A stretch of 64,000 nucleotides of DNA from Massilia sp. PAMC28688 (GCF_019443445.1 NZ_CP080378.1:1426001-1490000); one strand, 5' to 3'; counted from the first letter of the stretch, positions 28,123-36,736 are shown. Program-made: numbers and translations. The notes: generated from the letters alone by a model not told the origin.

Positions 28123-29694
28123 CTACGCGCTGACAGTGCTCAGTTTATCAGCCAGATTCCACGGCAACAAATCTTCAACCCGATTGACCGGATAGTCGGC
28201 GATGTGGGCCAGCACATGGCGTAGATAAGCCTGCGGATCGATGCCGTTGAGCTTGGCGCTGACGATCAGCGAGTACATCGTTGCAGCGCGCTCGCCGCCG
28301 CTGTCTGCGCCCATGAACAAGAAGTTCTTGCGGCCAAGGCAGCAGGTTCTCAACGCGTTCTCGGCGATGTTGTTGTCGATCTCGGCCAAGCCATCTTCGC
28401 AGTAGTACACCAGCGCCTGCCACTGATTGAGCAAGTAGTTTATGGCTTTCGTAGTGTCGGACTGGGTCGATAGTGTGAGCAGCCGTGCCCGCAACCATAC
28501 TTCAAAGTCGTCGAGCAAAGGCCGCGCTTGTGCTTGCCGTATTCGCTGTCGATGATCAGGCAGCTGGCCGCGGATCTGTTCTTCGATTGCGTACAGTTCG
28601 CCGATCCGCCGCAACGCTTCTGTCGTTGTCACGGTCGCCTTGCGCGCATGCAGATCATGGATCTTGCGTCGCGCATGCGCCATGCACGCTGCTTCGCGCA
28701 CGCGGCCATCGGCGAAGATTTTATCGTAGCCTGGAAACGCGTCGGCCTGTAGAACCCCAGTGAAGTTGGCCAGGTGCGACTGTGGATGCTGGCCTTGGCG
28801 ATTCGGCGTATAGGCGAACCATGCGGCCGGCGCCGCAGTCGAGCCGGAGCGCCTGTCGTCGCGCACGTAGACCCACAGGCGTGCTGTCTTGGTTTGGCCG
28901 TTCCCCGGCGCAAGCACAGGCATCGGCGTGTCATCCGAATGGATCTTGCCGGGCTGGAGCACGTAGCGCTGCAGTGCGTCGACCAGGGGGCGCATCAGGG
29001 CCCCGCACGCACCTACCCAGCGCGCCATCGTGGAACGATCAAGCTCGACGCCGTCACGTGCGTAGATGGCGGACTGGCGGTACAGTGGCAGATGGTCGGC
29101 GAACTTGGCGACGAGTATGTGCGCCAGCAAGCCTGGTCCTGCGATGCCGCGTTCGATGGGGCGGCTAGGCGCTGGCGCCTGCACGATGTGATCGCAGCAG
29201 GCGCATGCCTTCTTGCGGCGTATATGCCGAATTACCTTGAAGGCCGAATTGATGAGCTCAAGCTGCTCGGATACATCCTCGCCCAAGGGCTTGAGTTTGC
29301 CACCGCATTCGGAGCAGGCCTGGTCCGGCGGCTCAATGATATTGTCTTCGCGCGGTAGATGCACCGGCAGCGGCTGGCGCGCAACCTTGCGCGCGTGCGC
29401 AGCGGGCAATGTCGCTTTCTGCTCGCCGGCGCCATCCTCGGCAATGAGATCCTCCAGCCGCGTTTCCAGCAGTTCGATCTTGCGGTCGAGCTTCTCGGAC
29501 TTGCGGCCAAACTGCATTCGCTTGAGCTTTGCCAACTGGAGTTTGAGCTGCTCGATTTCGAGAGAGCGGACATTGAGGGCCTGCTCCAGCGTCGTGACGG
29601 TATCGCGCAGTTGTTGCACTTCGCCGTCGCGCTGCAGCAGCAGCGCTTTTAAGGCTTCGATATCGTCGGGAAGTGAGGTAGGGCTGGAAGGCAT
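28123..29694 (-). CDS. tnpC: IS66 transposase TnpC
   Basis: 523 residues, full length. An N-terminal coiled coil (about 20-75) is followed by two zinc-knuckle pairs, CSECGG and CACCDH. The DDE core has the first Asp around HSDDTPMPVL, the second in LQADAFPGYDKIF and the Glu in IDNNIAENALRTCCLG. The C-terminus ends VNRVEDLLPWNLADKL, typical of IS66. It is 29 nt downstream of tnpB. It is intact, so the element may still move. Confidence 0.95.
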   Translation of the reverse strand: MPSSPTSLPDDIEALKALLLQRDGEVQQLRDTVTTLEQALNVRSLEIEQLKLQLAKLKRMQFGRKSEKLDRKIELLETRLEDLIAEDGAGEQKATLPAAHARKVARQPLPVHLPREDNIIEPPDQACSECGGKLKPLGEDVSEQLELINSAFKVIRHIRRKKACACCDHIVQAPAPSRPIERGIAGPGLLAHILVAKFADHLPLYRQSAIYARDGVELDRSTMARWVGACGALMRPLVDALQRYVLQPGKIHSDDTPMPVLAPGNGQTKTARLWVYVRDDRRSGSTAAPAAWFAYTPNRQGQHPQSHLANFTGVLQADAFPGYDKIFADGRVREAACMAHARRKIHDLHARKATVTTTEALRRIGELYAIEEQIRGQLPDHRQRIRQAQARPLLDDFEVWLRARLLTLSTQSDTTKAINYLLNQWQALVYYCEDGLAEIDNNIAENALRTCCLGRKNFLFMGADSGGERAATMYSLIVSAKLNGIDPQAYLRHVLAHIADYPVNRVEDLLPWNLADKLSTVSA

Positions 29695-29723
29695 GCGCGC
29701 AGTTTACGCGCATGTTTAAACGT

Positions 29724-30071
29724 TTACAACACCGACATGAGGGGCGCGGTGCGTTCGGGCTGTTTCCAGTTGATGCCTTCGAGGAGCATCGACAGTTGGG
29801 CCGGCGTCAGATGGACCTTGCCGTCGGTTGCTTGCGGCCAGACGAAGCGGCCATGCTCGAGGCGCTTGGCGAACATGCACAGGCCATCGCCACTGGACCA
29901 CAGCAACTTGATGACGTTGCCGCGCCGACCACGGAACGCGAACACGTGGCCGCTGAATGGGTCGTCCAGCAACGCACTCTCCACCTTGGCCGCCAGGCCG
30001 TTAAAGCCGCAGCGCATATCCGTGAAGCCTGCAGCGATCCAGATACGTGTGCCCGCCGGCAGCCCGATCAT
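29724..30071 (-). CDS. tnpB: IS66 accessory protein TnpB
   Basis: 115 residues. IS66 Orf2 motif: IWIAAGFTDMRCGFNGLAAKV at the N-terminus, then HVFAFRGRRGNVIKLLWSSG and GLCMFAKRLEHGRFVWPQ. It is required with TnpA and TnpC for IS66 transposition in the family. Its start overlaps the tnpA stop by 4 nt (ATGA). Confidence 0.95.
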   Translation of the reverse strand: MIGLPAGTRIWIAAGFTDMRCGFNGLAAKVESALLDDPFSGHVFAFRGRRGNVIKLLWSSGDGLCMFAKRLEHGRFVWPQATDGKVHLTPAQLSMLLEGINWKQPERTAPLMSVL

Positions 30072-30475
30072 GGTCGCAGACTCTGGAAGATCGTTCTGAG
30101 CAGCGCAGCGTCGACGCCCTCGTGAACACGCACGACCGCGTCGGCGAAGATGATCTCGACCGTGCTCAGGTTGGCGGCAGGCGACGCCGCTTGGGCGATC
30201 ACCGCCGGCGCCACCATCAACGGAGTATCCGCAATAACGACCGGCAGCAACGTTGTGCTTGCGTCCGGTATATTGTCAAAGAGACCTGCGCGATACTCGC
30301 GGCGCCACTTGAACACCATGTTGGCGTTGACGCCGTTGGCCATCGAAAGCTTCGAAACCGACACCCCGGCTTCGCACGCCGCAGCGGCAAGGCGCCGCTT
30401 GAACTCGACCGGATAGTTCGGCCGCCCTTTCCGGTTTCCCGGCTTCATTTCAGTATCCAAAGTAGTTCCCATCAT
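30068..30475 (-). CDS. tnpA: IS66 accessory protein TnpA
   Basis: A helix-turn-helix protein of about 135 residues: PVEFKRRLAAAACEAGVSVS, then NMVFKWRREYRAGLF. The ATG-ATG pair at 30475/30472 lies in the loop of a perfect 15-bp hairpin. The frame also opens at 30505. It is the first gene of the element, 68 nt inside the right inverted repeat. Confidence 0.9.
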   Translation of the reverse strand: MMGTTLDTEMKPGNRKGRPNYPVEFKRRLAAAACEAGVSVSKLSMANGVNANMVFKWRREYRAGLFDNIPDASTTLLPVVIADTPLMVAPAVIAQAASPAANLSTVEIIFADAVVRVHEGVDAALLRTIFQSLRP

Positions 30476-30498
30476 AAAAGTAGTGGGAACTACTTTGG
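30457..30498 (-). promoter_or_regulatory. Perfect 15-bp inverted repeat enclosing the tnpA start codons
   Basis: Arms 30457-30471 and 30484-30498 are exact complements separated by 12 nt. The transcript of this stretch would form a long hairpin with the start codons of tnpA (30475, 30472) in or beside the loop. This would hide the ribosome site on transcripts that enter from outside, as known for IS10 and IS50. It could also be an operator. Confidence 0.6.
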
Positions 30499-30543
30499 CG
30501 GGCATGCCTACTTGCGTCCAGACGGTGCTGGCGTCACGCTTAC

Positions 30544-30834
30544 GATGTTTCCAAGAAAGACATTCCGGCCTTTAGCCACGGCTGTCATCAGCATCCCATA
30601 GTAGTACTGATATTGCGGGTGATTCGCTGGCACATACATCGTCAGTGAATGCCAGTCCGGCTTGCAGTATGTTTGTGCGGCGGTGGTATCCATGGCGAAC
30701 CACAATGAGCCATCCTCCGCGAGGTGCAAGCGTTGGATCGGGCCTGAGATATCTACACCGGCGACAGCTGCGGTACTGGTTGCAAGCAGAGAGGCGACGG
30801 CAAGTACCTGCAATAATTTCTTGACGATTTTCAT
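30544..30834 (-). pseudogene. 5' part of small secreted-protein gene, split by IS66
   Basis: 97 codons before the insertion. It starts with a signal peptide (MKIVKKLLQVLAVASLLATS, cleavage probably after AVA). The mature part has a lone cysteine (TYCKPDWHSLT) and YYYGMLMTAVAKGRNVFLGNI. The family is not recognised by name, but the pattern (Cys, W, YxxLL, GK/GR, CDI) recurs in small secreted proteins. It continues at 27429. Removing IS66 gives a 120-residue protein. Confidence 0.78.
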
Positions 30835-30935
30835 AAGGTTAGTGATCTAAAAATAGGGCCGATGACTCAGCTTTCTTGTTGTGAAACGAGTGTTGCCACT
30901 AGCGCGTTTGATTTCGTGATGGTTTTAATGCTGAG

Positions 30936-30959
30936 CCCGTGTCGAGATGTCGGCACTGA
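30936..30959. repeat. 24-bp direct repeat, copy 2
   Basis: Matches 27146-27169 with one difference (position 10 of the repeat, G to A). It lies 102 nt upstream of the secreted-protein gene start, while copy 1 lies about 190 nt past its stop. Confidence 0.6.
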
Positions 30960-31082
30960 ACATCCCGCCAGAATTTGCAATCGAAATTGTCACGTATTGA
31001 TAGAGGGATTTCGGGCGCCGCCAGCTTCGTGGCAAGATTTTGGCGTGAATTCCCCCCAATGCATGTAGCATCAGTCCCGGGC

Positions 31083-31153
31083 CGTTCGCATGCGCTCGCC
31101 GGGGATGAACCCGGCGACCCGCCCAGTGGCGGGCAAGGCGCAGCATGCGAACG
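31083..31153 (-). ncRNA. Candidate cloverleaf RNA structure at the IS110 3' side
   Basis: An 11-bp perfect stem (31083-31093 with 31143-31153) encloses two hairpins: a 7-bp stem (31097-31103 with 31110-31116, 6-nt loop) and a 6-bp stem (31118-31123 with 31128-31133, 4-nt loop). IS110/IS1111 elements encode a bridge or seek RNA in a non-coding end, which makes this a candidate. Its loops are small for a bridge RNA, and it could instead be a terminator or a dispersed palindromic repeat. Confidence 0.35.
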
Positions 31154-31180
31154 CGACGCGCCAGTGGTGGCTTTTAAGTT

Positions 31181-32398
31181 TTAGGTTTGGCAAGAATCGA
31201 TTTCTGGCGTCACCGAGTTAAGGTAGGCGGCCTGGTAGTCGCGCCCTCTATTGACCATCGACCAAATAATCCGCACGAGCTGCCGGCCTACGCAGCGGAC
31301 TGCTTGGTTGTGTCCTTTCCCCTCTGCGCGCTTCCTGGTGTAATAGCGCAACGACTCTGGGACGAGCTTCACATGCCGCGCCGCTGCGGTCATCATTGCA
31401 AACTTGGCGTGACGGTTTACTTGTCGCGGCCGCTTGCTGCCCTGGTAAGTACCGGAGCTGTTTGTCAAGGGCGCCATCCCTATATAGACCGCCAGCCCAG
31501 CCTCACTTTCGAAGCGGCCGAGCGCGCCGATTTCACCCGCCAGCTCGGCACCACATACCAAGCCAAAGCCCGGGATGCTTTCGATGCGCCGCGCCAGTTC
31601 CGACTCAACGGAGATCGCAGCGATCTGCCGTTCCAACTCCTTAATTTCACGTCTCAGAGCAAGCAAGCGCATCGCGTCCGAGTACAGCATCGGGCCGACC
31701 CACTGCACATCGTCGGCCAGCCGCGCTTCTTGTTGCCATGTCTTTATGAGCGCGGCATATTTCTTACCGACGCCTGGCAAGCCACGCAAGGTGGTAAGGC
31801 GCAAACCGGGCAATTTACGCATGTCTGTGCGGGCCGTAAGCAGGCTGAGGAACCACACATTGTCGACTGCCCCGGTGAGCGCCAACAGCCCAGGACAAAG
31901 CGCCTGCAGGGTGCCGCTCATACGCGCGATGATCCTTATCTTGTCGTTGACGAGTTGGCGCCGGCGGCGAGTAAATTGCTTGAGCTTGTCGTTTTCCGGC
32001 GGCGCGGCGACAACCAACTGCAGCACATCGCGCGCCACATGAAGCGATTGCCGCGCGCGGAACAGCTCCAGTATCCGCAGACTATCAATGTTGTCTGACT
32101 TTGCTGGCGCCGGAAAGATTTCTTTGTAACGGGCAAGCTTGAGGTTATTGACGTTGAAGAGCTGCCAACCACGGGCCAGGATGCGCTGGTCCAAGGGGCG
32201 CGCCCATCCATTGTAACCTTCCATCGCGACTGCGACCGGGCCATGCGACAGCACCTCAATGCGGTCGAAGAAGGTGTCCATCCCGCGGGCCGTGTGATGA
32301 ACATCGAATTGATCTAAGATGTCGCCGTCAGCGTCACCCACCGCAACGCGGTGCACGCGGCTGCCAACGTCGATTGCCACTTGGAGTTCGGTTTCCAT
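31181..32398 (-). CDS. IS110-family transposase
   Basis: 405 residues, full length. The RuvC-like DEDD catalytic set is visible as D10 (VAIDVGS), E60 (AMEGYNG), D102 and D105 (KSDNIDSLR). The C-terminal Tnp_20 domain follows, with IPGFGLVCGAELAGEIGAL, AVYIGMAPLTNSSGTYQGSK and RPRQVNRHAKFAMM. Serine in that segment is the second nucleophile. IS110 recombinases are guided by an RNA from the element's end. I cannot fix the element ends, since the family makes no clear target duplication. Confidence 0.92.
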   Translation of the reverse strand: METELQVAIDVGSRVHRVAVGDADGDILDQFDVHHTARGMDTFFDRIEVLSHGPVAVAMEGYNGWARPLDQRILARGWQLFNVNNLKLARYKEIFPAPAKSDNIDSLRILELFRARQSLHVARDVLQLVVAAPPENDKLKQFTRRRRQLVNDKIRIIARMSGTLQALCPGLLALTGAVDNVWFLSLLTARTDMRKLPGLRLTTLRGLPGVGKKYAALIKTWQQEARLADDVQWVGPMLYSDAMRLLALRREIKELERQIAAISVESELARRIESIPGFGLVCGAELAGEIGALGRFESEAGLAVYIGMAPLTNSSGTYQGSKRPRQVNRHAKFAMMTAAARHVKLVPESLRYYTRKRAEGKGHNQAVRCVGRQLVRIIWSMVNRGRDYQAAYLNSVTPEIDSCQT

Positions 32399-32616
32399 GA
32401 AAGCATGCTCCTTAGGAAAACAAGCAAATCGGAATTCATCCGAACGTCTCGTCTACCTAAAGAGCCACACTTACGGCACCATCCCGGAGGGCGTCACGGA
32501 TGACGCAGGGGACGGAGGCGGCAATTCAGATGCGAGTGGTCGATAGCGATGCCACGGACCCCAGGAGCCACACCCCCGTCCCATTACAGAATAGACCATG
32601 AGACCGGGGCCGTCAC
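32399..32616. other. Non-coding region upstream of IS110 transposase
   Basis: About 218 nt. It includes a 6-bp stem with a CGGA tetraloop (32491-32496 with 32501-32506) and other small repeats. In IS110-group elements the bridge RNA comes from the end upstream of the transposase, so this is the alternative place for it. No clear structure is enough to call. Confidence 0.3.
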
Positions 32617-32980
32617 CTACAATTCCGATAGTAGACCCCGTCGATTCCTGACCCCGTCGATTCCTGACCCCGTCGATTCCTGACCCCGTCGATTCACTGG
32701 GACTAGCGATGGCGCTACCTGAACTGGCAACAGCGCGGGCCCGGCCTGCGGGATGGTAATGCGGCGCACCCAATAGCTCACCTGGTGCTCGGAGAGATCG
32801 TGCTCCATCGCATACGCTCGCTGCGACATGCCACTGGCCTTTAACTGCGCGACGCGCTCTTGCCACAACAACTCACGTTCCTTGTTTGCCTTGTTGTCCA
32901 ACGCCCCCTCCTGAAATAACCAAGGAGAACAGTGTGGCGCTACAGGTCAAGAAATCATAGGGGGTGGGCCGGACGCTTAC
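32617..32980 (-). mobile_element. IS66 remnant: truncated tnpA and right inverted repeat
   Basis: A 5' piece of an IS66 tnpA: about 69 normal residues (ERVAQLKASGMSQRAYAMEH; HQVSYWVRRITIPQ) then a repeat-derived tail to a stop at 32617. The end reads ...CGCTTAC at 32974-32980, the IS66 right terminus. The remaining tnpA, tnpB and tnpC are missing. Similar to, but not identical with, the tnpA copies at 37078 and 40005. Confidence 0.75.
32634..32695. repeat. 16-bp tandem repeat, four copies
   Basis: The unit GACCCCGTCGATTCCT begins at 32634, 32650, 32666 and 32682; the fourth copy is cut after 14 nt. It lies inside the decayed tail of an IS66 tnpA fragment, where it gives an NRRGQESTG-type protein repeat on the minus strand. 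Period too short and units contiguous, so not CRISPR. Confidence 0.85.
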
Positions 32981-33091
32981 GTTCCAAATTGTCGCTTTGC
33001 CGGACCTGACCCCGTGTCCCCATGCCCGATCGCCGGACCCCGTGCCCTGCGAATGCGGGACGCTCTCCAGTGCCTCTGCCCGAGCGGGCCT

Positions 33092-33445
33092 TTACTTCAC
33101 TCGAACGAAGCAAGTCAGCCCCTCACCGTCAAGGCAAATTTTTGGAGAACTACCTTCGATGTCGATCTTCATAAATCCATTGCCCGCTTTTGGATCCGTA
33201 GCGTCCCAAATAATCCCGTTTAAGTAAATTGACCGGCCCCGCCCATCCTCATCTTCCCACCGCCCTCGAATTACGTTAGCCGGCATGTTTGAGCTAACTA
33301 TTGTGATTGAGTAGGTGCCTCCGCGGTTCAATTCGAGGGTGTAGGTCGTTGCGTTGGTTTTTAGAAGGTACGTCCCAACTGGATCTATTTTACCTGTGCA
33401 TCCAAACAGTAGGACCATCAATGCGCCAGCAAGAAGCTTTTTCAT
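33092..33445 (-). CDS. Small lipoprotein, probable immunity protein of the RHS toxin
   Basis: 117 residues from the ATG at 33445. The start MKKLLAGALMVLLFGCTGK is a lipoprotein signal with a lipobox Cys at about 16. The mature part is a small beta-rich domain (THE stretch TYLLKTNATTYTLELNRGGT, later GRWEDEDGRGRSIYLNG) with two further cysteines near the end. Its ATG overlaps the TGA of the RHS gene (ATGA), so translation is coupled. A gene in this position after an RHS C-terminus is usually the immunity gene; a lipoprotein would point to a toxin acting in the periplasm. That role is inferred. Confidence 0.72.
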   Translation of the reverse strand: MKKLLAGALMVLLFGCTGKIDPVGTYLLKTNATTYTLELNRGGTYSITIVSSNMPANVIRGRWEDEDGRGRSIYLNGIIWDATDPKAGNGFMKIDIEGSSPKICLDGEGLTCFVRVK

Positions 33446-35126
33446 CGCGTCACAGGCTCCTTCCAAGTGTAAGTTTGTCGCATATTTCCGAACATTGGAA
33501 ATGTCTCCCTTTCCCACTCTGGCCCAATTCCATATAGAAACGACTTGAAACTCGAATTGCTCTGAATTTGGAATTGAATTTGATCGCCTGCGACTGGAAT
33601 TATATCGAGACGATAACTGCCGATAAACTGTTGCGTCGGATTAGTTCCGGCATGGTAAAGCAAATCCGTAAGACCGAATGATCCCTTCCAATTTGTTAGC
33701 GGCGCAAGCGGTTTTTTCGCTGCCAAAGCCGCGGCAGTTTTCTTGTAGAACGCATCGCGACCCGTGACAACGCGGCGCGCATACTTCATGTTCGCCGACG
33801 ACGCACTACTTTCGTCATAATGCCGGTTTGCAGATCCAGTACCAAAAACCCAGTCAAGCGTCATGAACGTTGCACTGCGCCAACCATTACTGCCAGCCTT
33901 GTCCGGATTTTGGCCATACATTTGAACCCATTGAATTGTAGGGTCGCATTTATGCATTAATTGATTAGGCACCGATTCCGTGTTTGCCGAGCTATTGCCA
34001 TTGCCTATAGGCGCTGCGGTGTACTTCACTCCCTTCGGAACTGCCGGCGCAGGGGCGCTTCCATATGAGCCTGCCGTGAAAAAGTTCCAGAAATCTAACC
34101 CGCCGCCGCCCGGGAGATAGATAGCGGTGTTCACAAAGTTATAGGTCGATGTGTTGGTTGTCGAAGTTGTTGCAGTTGTCGAGGCGCCGACCGTCGTTCC
34201 GAACCAATCGATACCTTTTTTGCCAGTGTCGTCATACCCGTCCATGTCCACCGACGTCAGCGGATTGTTGCGGGTGTATGCATACCGGTTGAGCGACTGC
34301 ATATCGCCCGCATCGGGTACGGTAGGGTCCGCACTGAGGAAGCGTCCCAGCATTGGATCGTAGACCCGGCCGTTCATATGGATCAAACCAAGGGAGTCCA
34401 GGTGCTGATGCGAAGTGTATCCACGGTCGGTTAGCCCGCCCTTGATGGCGCCAGCAGGATCCAGGCCGCCCGCTGGATAGCGCCGCTTGCCAAACGGTTC
34501 GTAGGCGAATCGCTCAGTGACAGTGCCGCCCTCGTTGCTCATGGCCGTCACCGAACCAAGATTATCGTGGTGCATATAGCTGACGGTTGAGGCACCGGCC
34601 TGATTTTTCGTGATCAAGGCGATCGCCTGCCCGCCGACGGTGACGAAATAGCGGTGTTCTACCGACAGGTCTGGCTTCGTGTCACGCTCATACATCAGCC
34701 CGCCCGAGTTATCGGGATGAACGAAAACCGTCGTCGTGCCGAGCGCCGTCATCCTCGTGCGCTCGTGGTCGGGACCATAGTTGAACATGATGGCCGCCGT
34801 CGACGATGCGGTCTTGCGCGGCATGTTGAAGCTCGTGTAGCTGGTGCAGCGTGATTTTGCCGGTTCCAGTTGATTGTTCACGTTGAACTGCCGCTGGTAG
34901 TTCATGTTCCCGTTTGCGTCATAACGGAAATAGGAAGTGCCGCCGCCGGCCAACGCAATATTGTCAATGCCATGCGGGCGAGCGTTCACGGCACCGGCAT
35001 TATAGCTGCCGACGTCGGAGCGCAGCTTGATATTGCCGATGCTGTCATAGTCGTACGACAAAGTGCGTGATTCCGCGCCGGGCGCGTTGACCATTGCAGT
35101 CTTCAGGCGCCGCAAAGCGACGTAGT
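33442..35126 (-). pseudogene. RHS-repeat protein, C-terminal part (split by IS66)
   Basis: About 558 residues after the IS66 insertion. YD repeats (LSYDYDSIGNIKLRSDVGSY) lead to the RHS core end (ERFAYEPFGKRRY; LGLIHMNGRVYDPMLGRFLS; NRYAYTRNNPLTSVDMDG). A variable tip of about 225 residues follows; it ends GNMRQTYTWKEPVTR. This tip is the probable toxin but its activity is not recognised. It joins in frame to 37446-38102 across the IS66: ETFHYV then ALRRLKT. The stop overlaps the lipoprotein start. Confidence 0.8.
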
Positions 35127-35160
35127 GTAAGCGGCCAACGCGCCCACCTTCCATTGGCGC

Positions 35161-36681
35161 CTAGCGCTGTGTAGAGTTTGCGAACGGTAGCAGCGAATCG
35201 ATCTTGCTGTTGGGGCAGGTGGGAAGTTTTTCGAGAGTGTCGGCTAGCCAGCGTGCAGGATCGAGACCATTGAGTTTGGCGGTAGCGAACAGGCTTTGGA
35301 TGGCGGCGGCGCGGCGGCCCGCTCGCTCGGAGCCAGCAAACAGCCAGTTCTTCTTGCCGATGGCGATGGGACGTATCGCGTTCTCGACCGGGTTATTGTC
35401 GATCGGCAGGCTGCCCGAGCTGGCATAGCGCTGCAGCGCTGGCCAGCGCTTGAGGGCGTGCTCGATGGCCTTGGCCGTGCCGCTGCCGACAGCAACGCTG
35501 CGCTGGGACGCCAGCAGCCACGCGTGCAGGTCGGCCAGGGCCGGGAGGGCGTGCTGCTCACGCAATGCGGCCCGCTGTTGCGGCGTCATGCCCGCCGCTT
35601 GTTGCTCGATAGCGTACAGCAGCCCAATGCGCCGCAGCGCCTCCTCGGCAACCGGGCTGCCGCTGGCGGCGTGCATGTCGAAGAATTTTCGTCGAATGTG
35701 AGCCAGGCAAGCGAGTTCGGTGGGGCCTGCCGTAAACAGCGCTTTATAGCCGACGTAGTCGTCCACCATCAGATGCCCGCGCCAGTCCTGCAGGAAGGCG
35801 CGGGCATGGGCGCCAGCCCGGCTGGCCTGGTAATCGAACACGACCATTGAAGGTCCATCGTCGAGCGCATTGGAGCGGTAGGCCCACAGATAGGCGTGTT
35901 TGGTCTTGCCGCTGCCGGGATCGAGCTGGCGCACCGGTGTTTCGTCGGCATGCAGGCAACTTCGTTCCCTGAGCAGTTCGGCCAGCCGGTCAGCCAGCGG
36001 CTGCAAGGCCACGCCGATGCGTCCGATCCACTCGCCCAGCGTGGAGCGTGCCAGCGGCACACCGTCGCGCGCCGCGATCTGCTCGATGCGGTACAGCGGC
36101 AAATGATCAAGGTACTTGCACACCGCGATCCAGGCCAGCAACCCAACAGCGGCCATGCCGCCGTCAATGACCGCTGGCGGGATCGGCGCCGCCGTCACCG
36201 TCTCGCATGGCCGGCACGCATACTGCGGGCGGATGTGGCGATGCACGAAGAAGCGCGCAGGTTCCACGTCCAGCTGTTCGCTGACGTCTTCGCCGATCTT
36301 GACCAGGTCGGCGCCACACTGGCCGCACTGGCACGACTCAGGCTCATGGTGGTGTTCGATGCGCTCCAGGTGCGCTGGCAAGGGCTGGCGACCAGCGCGC
36401 TTGCGCTGCCGTTTCACCGGTGCCTGCACTTCCAGTTCCTCGTTGATGGCTGCCAGATCCGTATCGACCGTTTCCTCGAACAGCAGGCGCTGCTCCCCGA
36501 CCAATGCTTCGCTGGCCTTGCCGAAGCGAACCCGCTTGTAGTACGCCAGTTCGTGCGTCAGCGCGGTGATCTTGAAGTTCTTCTCGGCCAGCACTGCATC
36601 GCGCTGCGCCAACAGCGCCTGCACTCTCGCCATTGCGGCAGGGGCGATATCCAGATCGGCAAGTTCGGCAGGCAGGTTCAT
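35161..36681 (-). CDS. tnpC: IS66 transposase TnpC
   Basis: 506 residues, intact. It has an N-terminal coiled coil, zinc knuckles (SCQCGQCGADLVKIGEDV and ACRPCETVT), and DDE-type core regions LHADETPVRQL, LMVDDYVGYKALF and IDNNPVENAIRPIAIGKK. The C-terminus ends IDSLLPFANSTQR. A tail of a related tnpC in the opposite orientation is at 40406-40477. It lies 55 nt after tnpB. Confidence 0.95.
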   Translation of the reverse strand: MNLPAELADLDIAPAAMARVQALLAQRDAVLAEKNFKITALTHELAYYKRVRFGKASEALVGEQRLLFEETVDTDLAAINEELEVQAPVKRQRKRAGRQPLPAHLERIEHHHEPESCQCGQCGADLVKIGEDVSEQLDVEPARFFVHRHIRPQYACRPCETVTAAPIPPAVIDGGMAAVGLLAWIAVCKYLDHLPLYRIEQIAARDGVPLARSTLGEWIGRIGVALQPLADRLAELLRERSCLHADETPVRQLDPGSGKTKHAYLWAYRSNALDDGPSMVVFDYQASRAGAHARAFLQDWRGHLMVDDYVGYKALFTAGPTELACLAHIRRKFFDMHAASGSPVAEEALRRIGLLYAIEQQAAGMTPQQRAALREQHALPALADLHAWLLASQRSVAVGSGTAKAIEHALKRWPALQRYASSGSLPIDNNPVENAIRPIAIGKKNWLFAGSERAGRRAAAIQSLFATAKLNGLDPARWLADTLEKLPTCPNSKIDSLLPFANSTQR

Positions 36682-36736
36682 GGCTCAGTAGTTTACAGAG
36701 CATGGACGATGTTTACAAGCGAAACAGTCTAGGTCC

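Larger units (their letters stand above)
27438..30543 (-). mobile_element. Complete IS66-family element with passenger gene
   Basis: 3106 bp. The terminal inverted repeats begin GTAAGCGTG at both ends and match over about 30 positions with few differences (27438 onward; complement of 30543 downward). A perfect 8-bp target duplication GATGTTTC flanks it (27430-27437 and 30544-30551). It carries tnpA, tnpB, tnpC and, between tnpC and the left end, a pRiA4b ORF-3-like passenger. It interrupts a small secreted-protein gene. Confidence 0.93.
30835..31180. other. Intergenic stretch between interrupted gene and IS110 transposase
   Basis: 346 nt with no gene. It contains copy 2 of the 24-bp repeat (30936-30959) and a compact cloverleaf-like inverted-repeat structure (31083-31153) just past the IS110 stop. 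The rest shows nothing I can name. Confidence 0.5.

Noticed and set aside
31083..31153. Cloverleaf as a tRNA gene
   Set aside because: The closing stem is too long (11 bp), there are only two inner arms, and no T-loop or anticodon-arm pattern is present.
32634..32695. Tandem repeats as a CRISPR array
   Set aside because: Units are 16 bp and contiguous with no spacers, and no cas gene is near.
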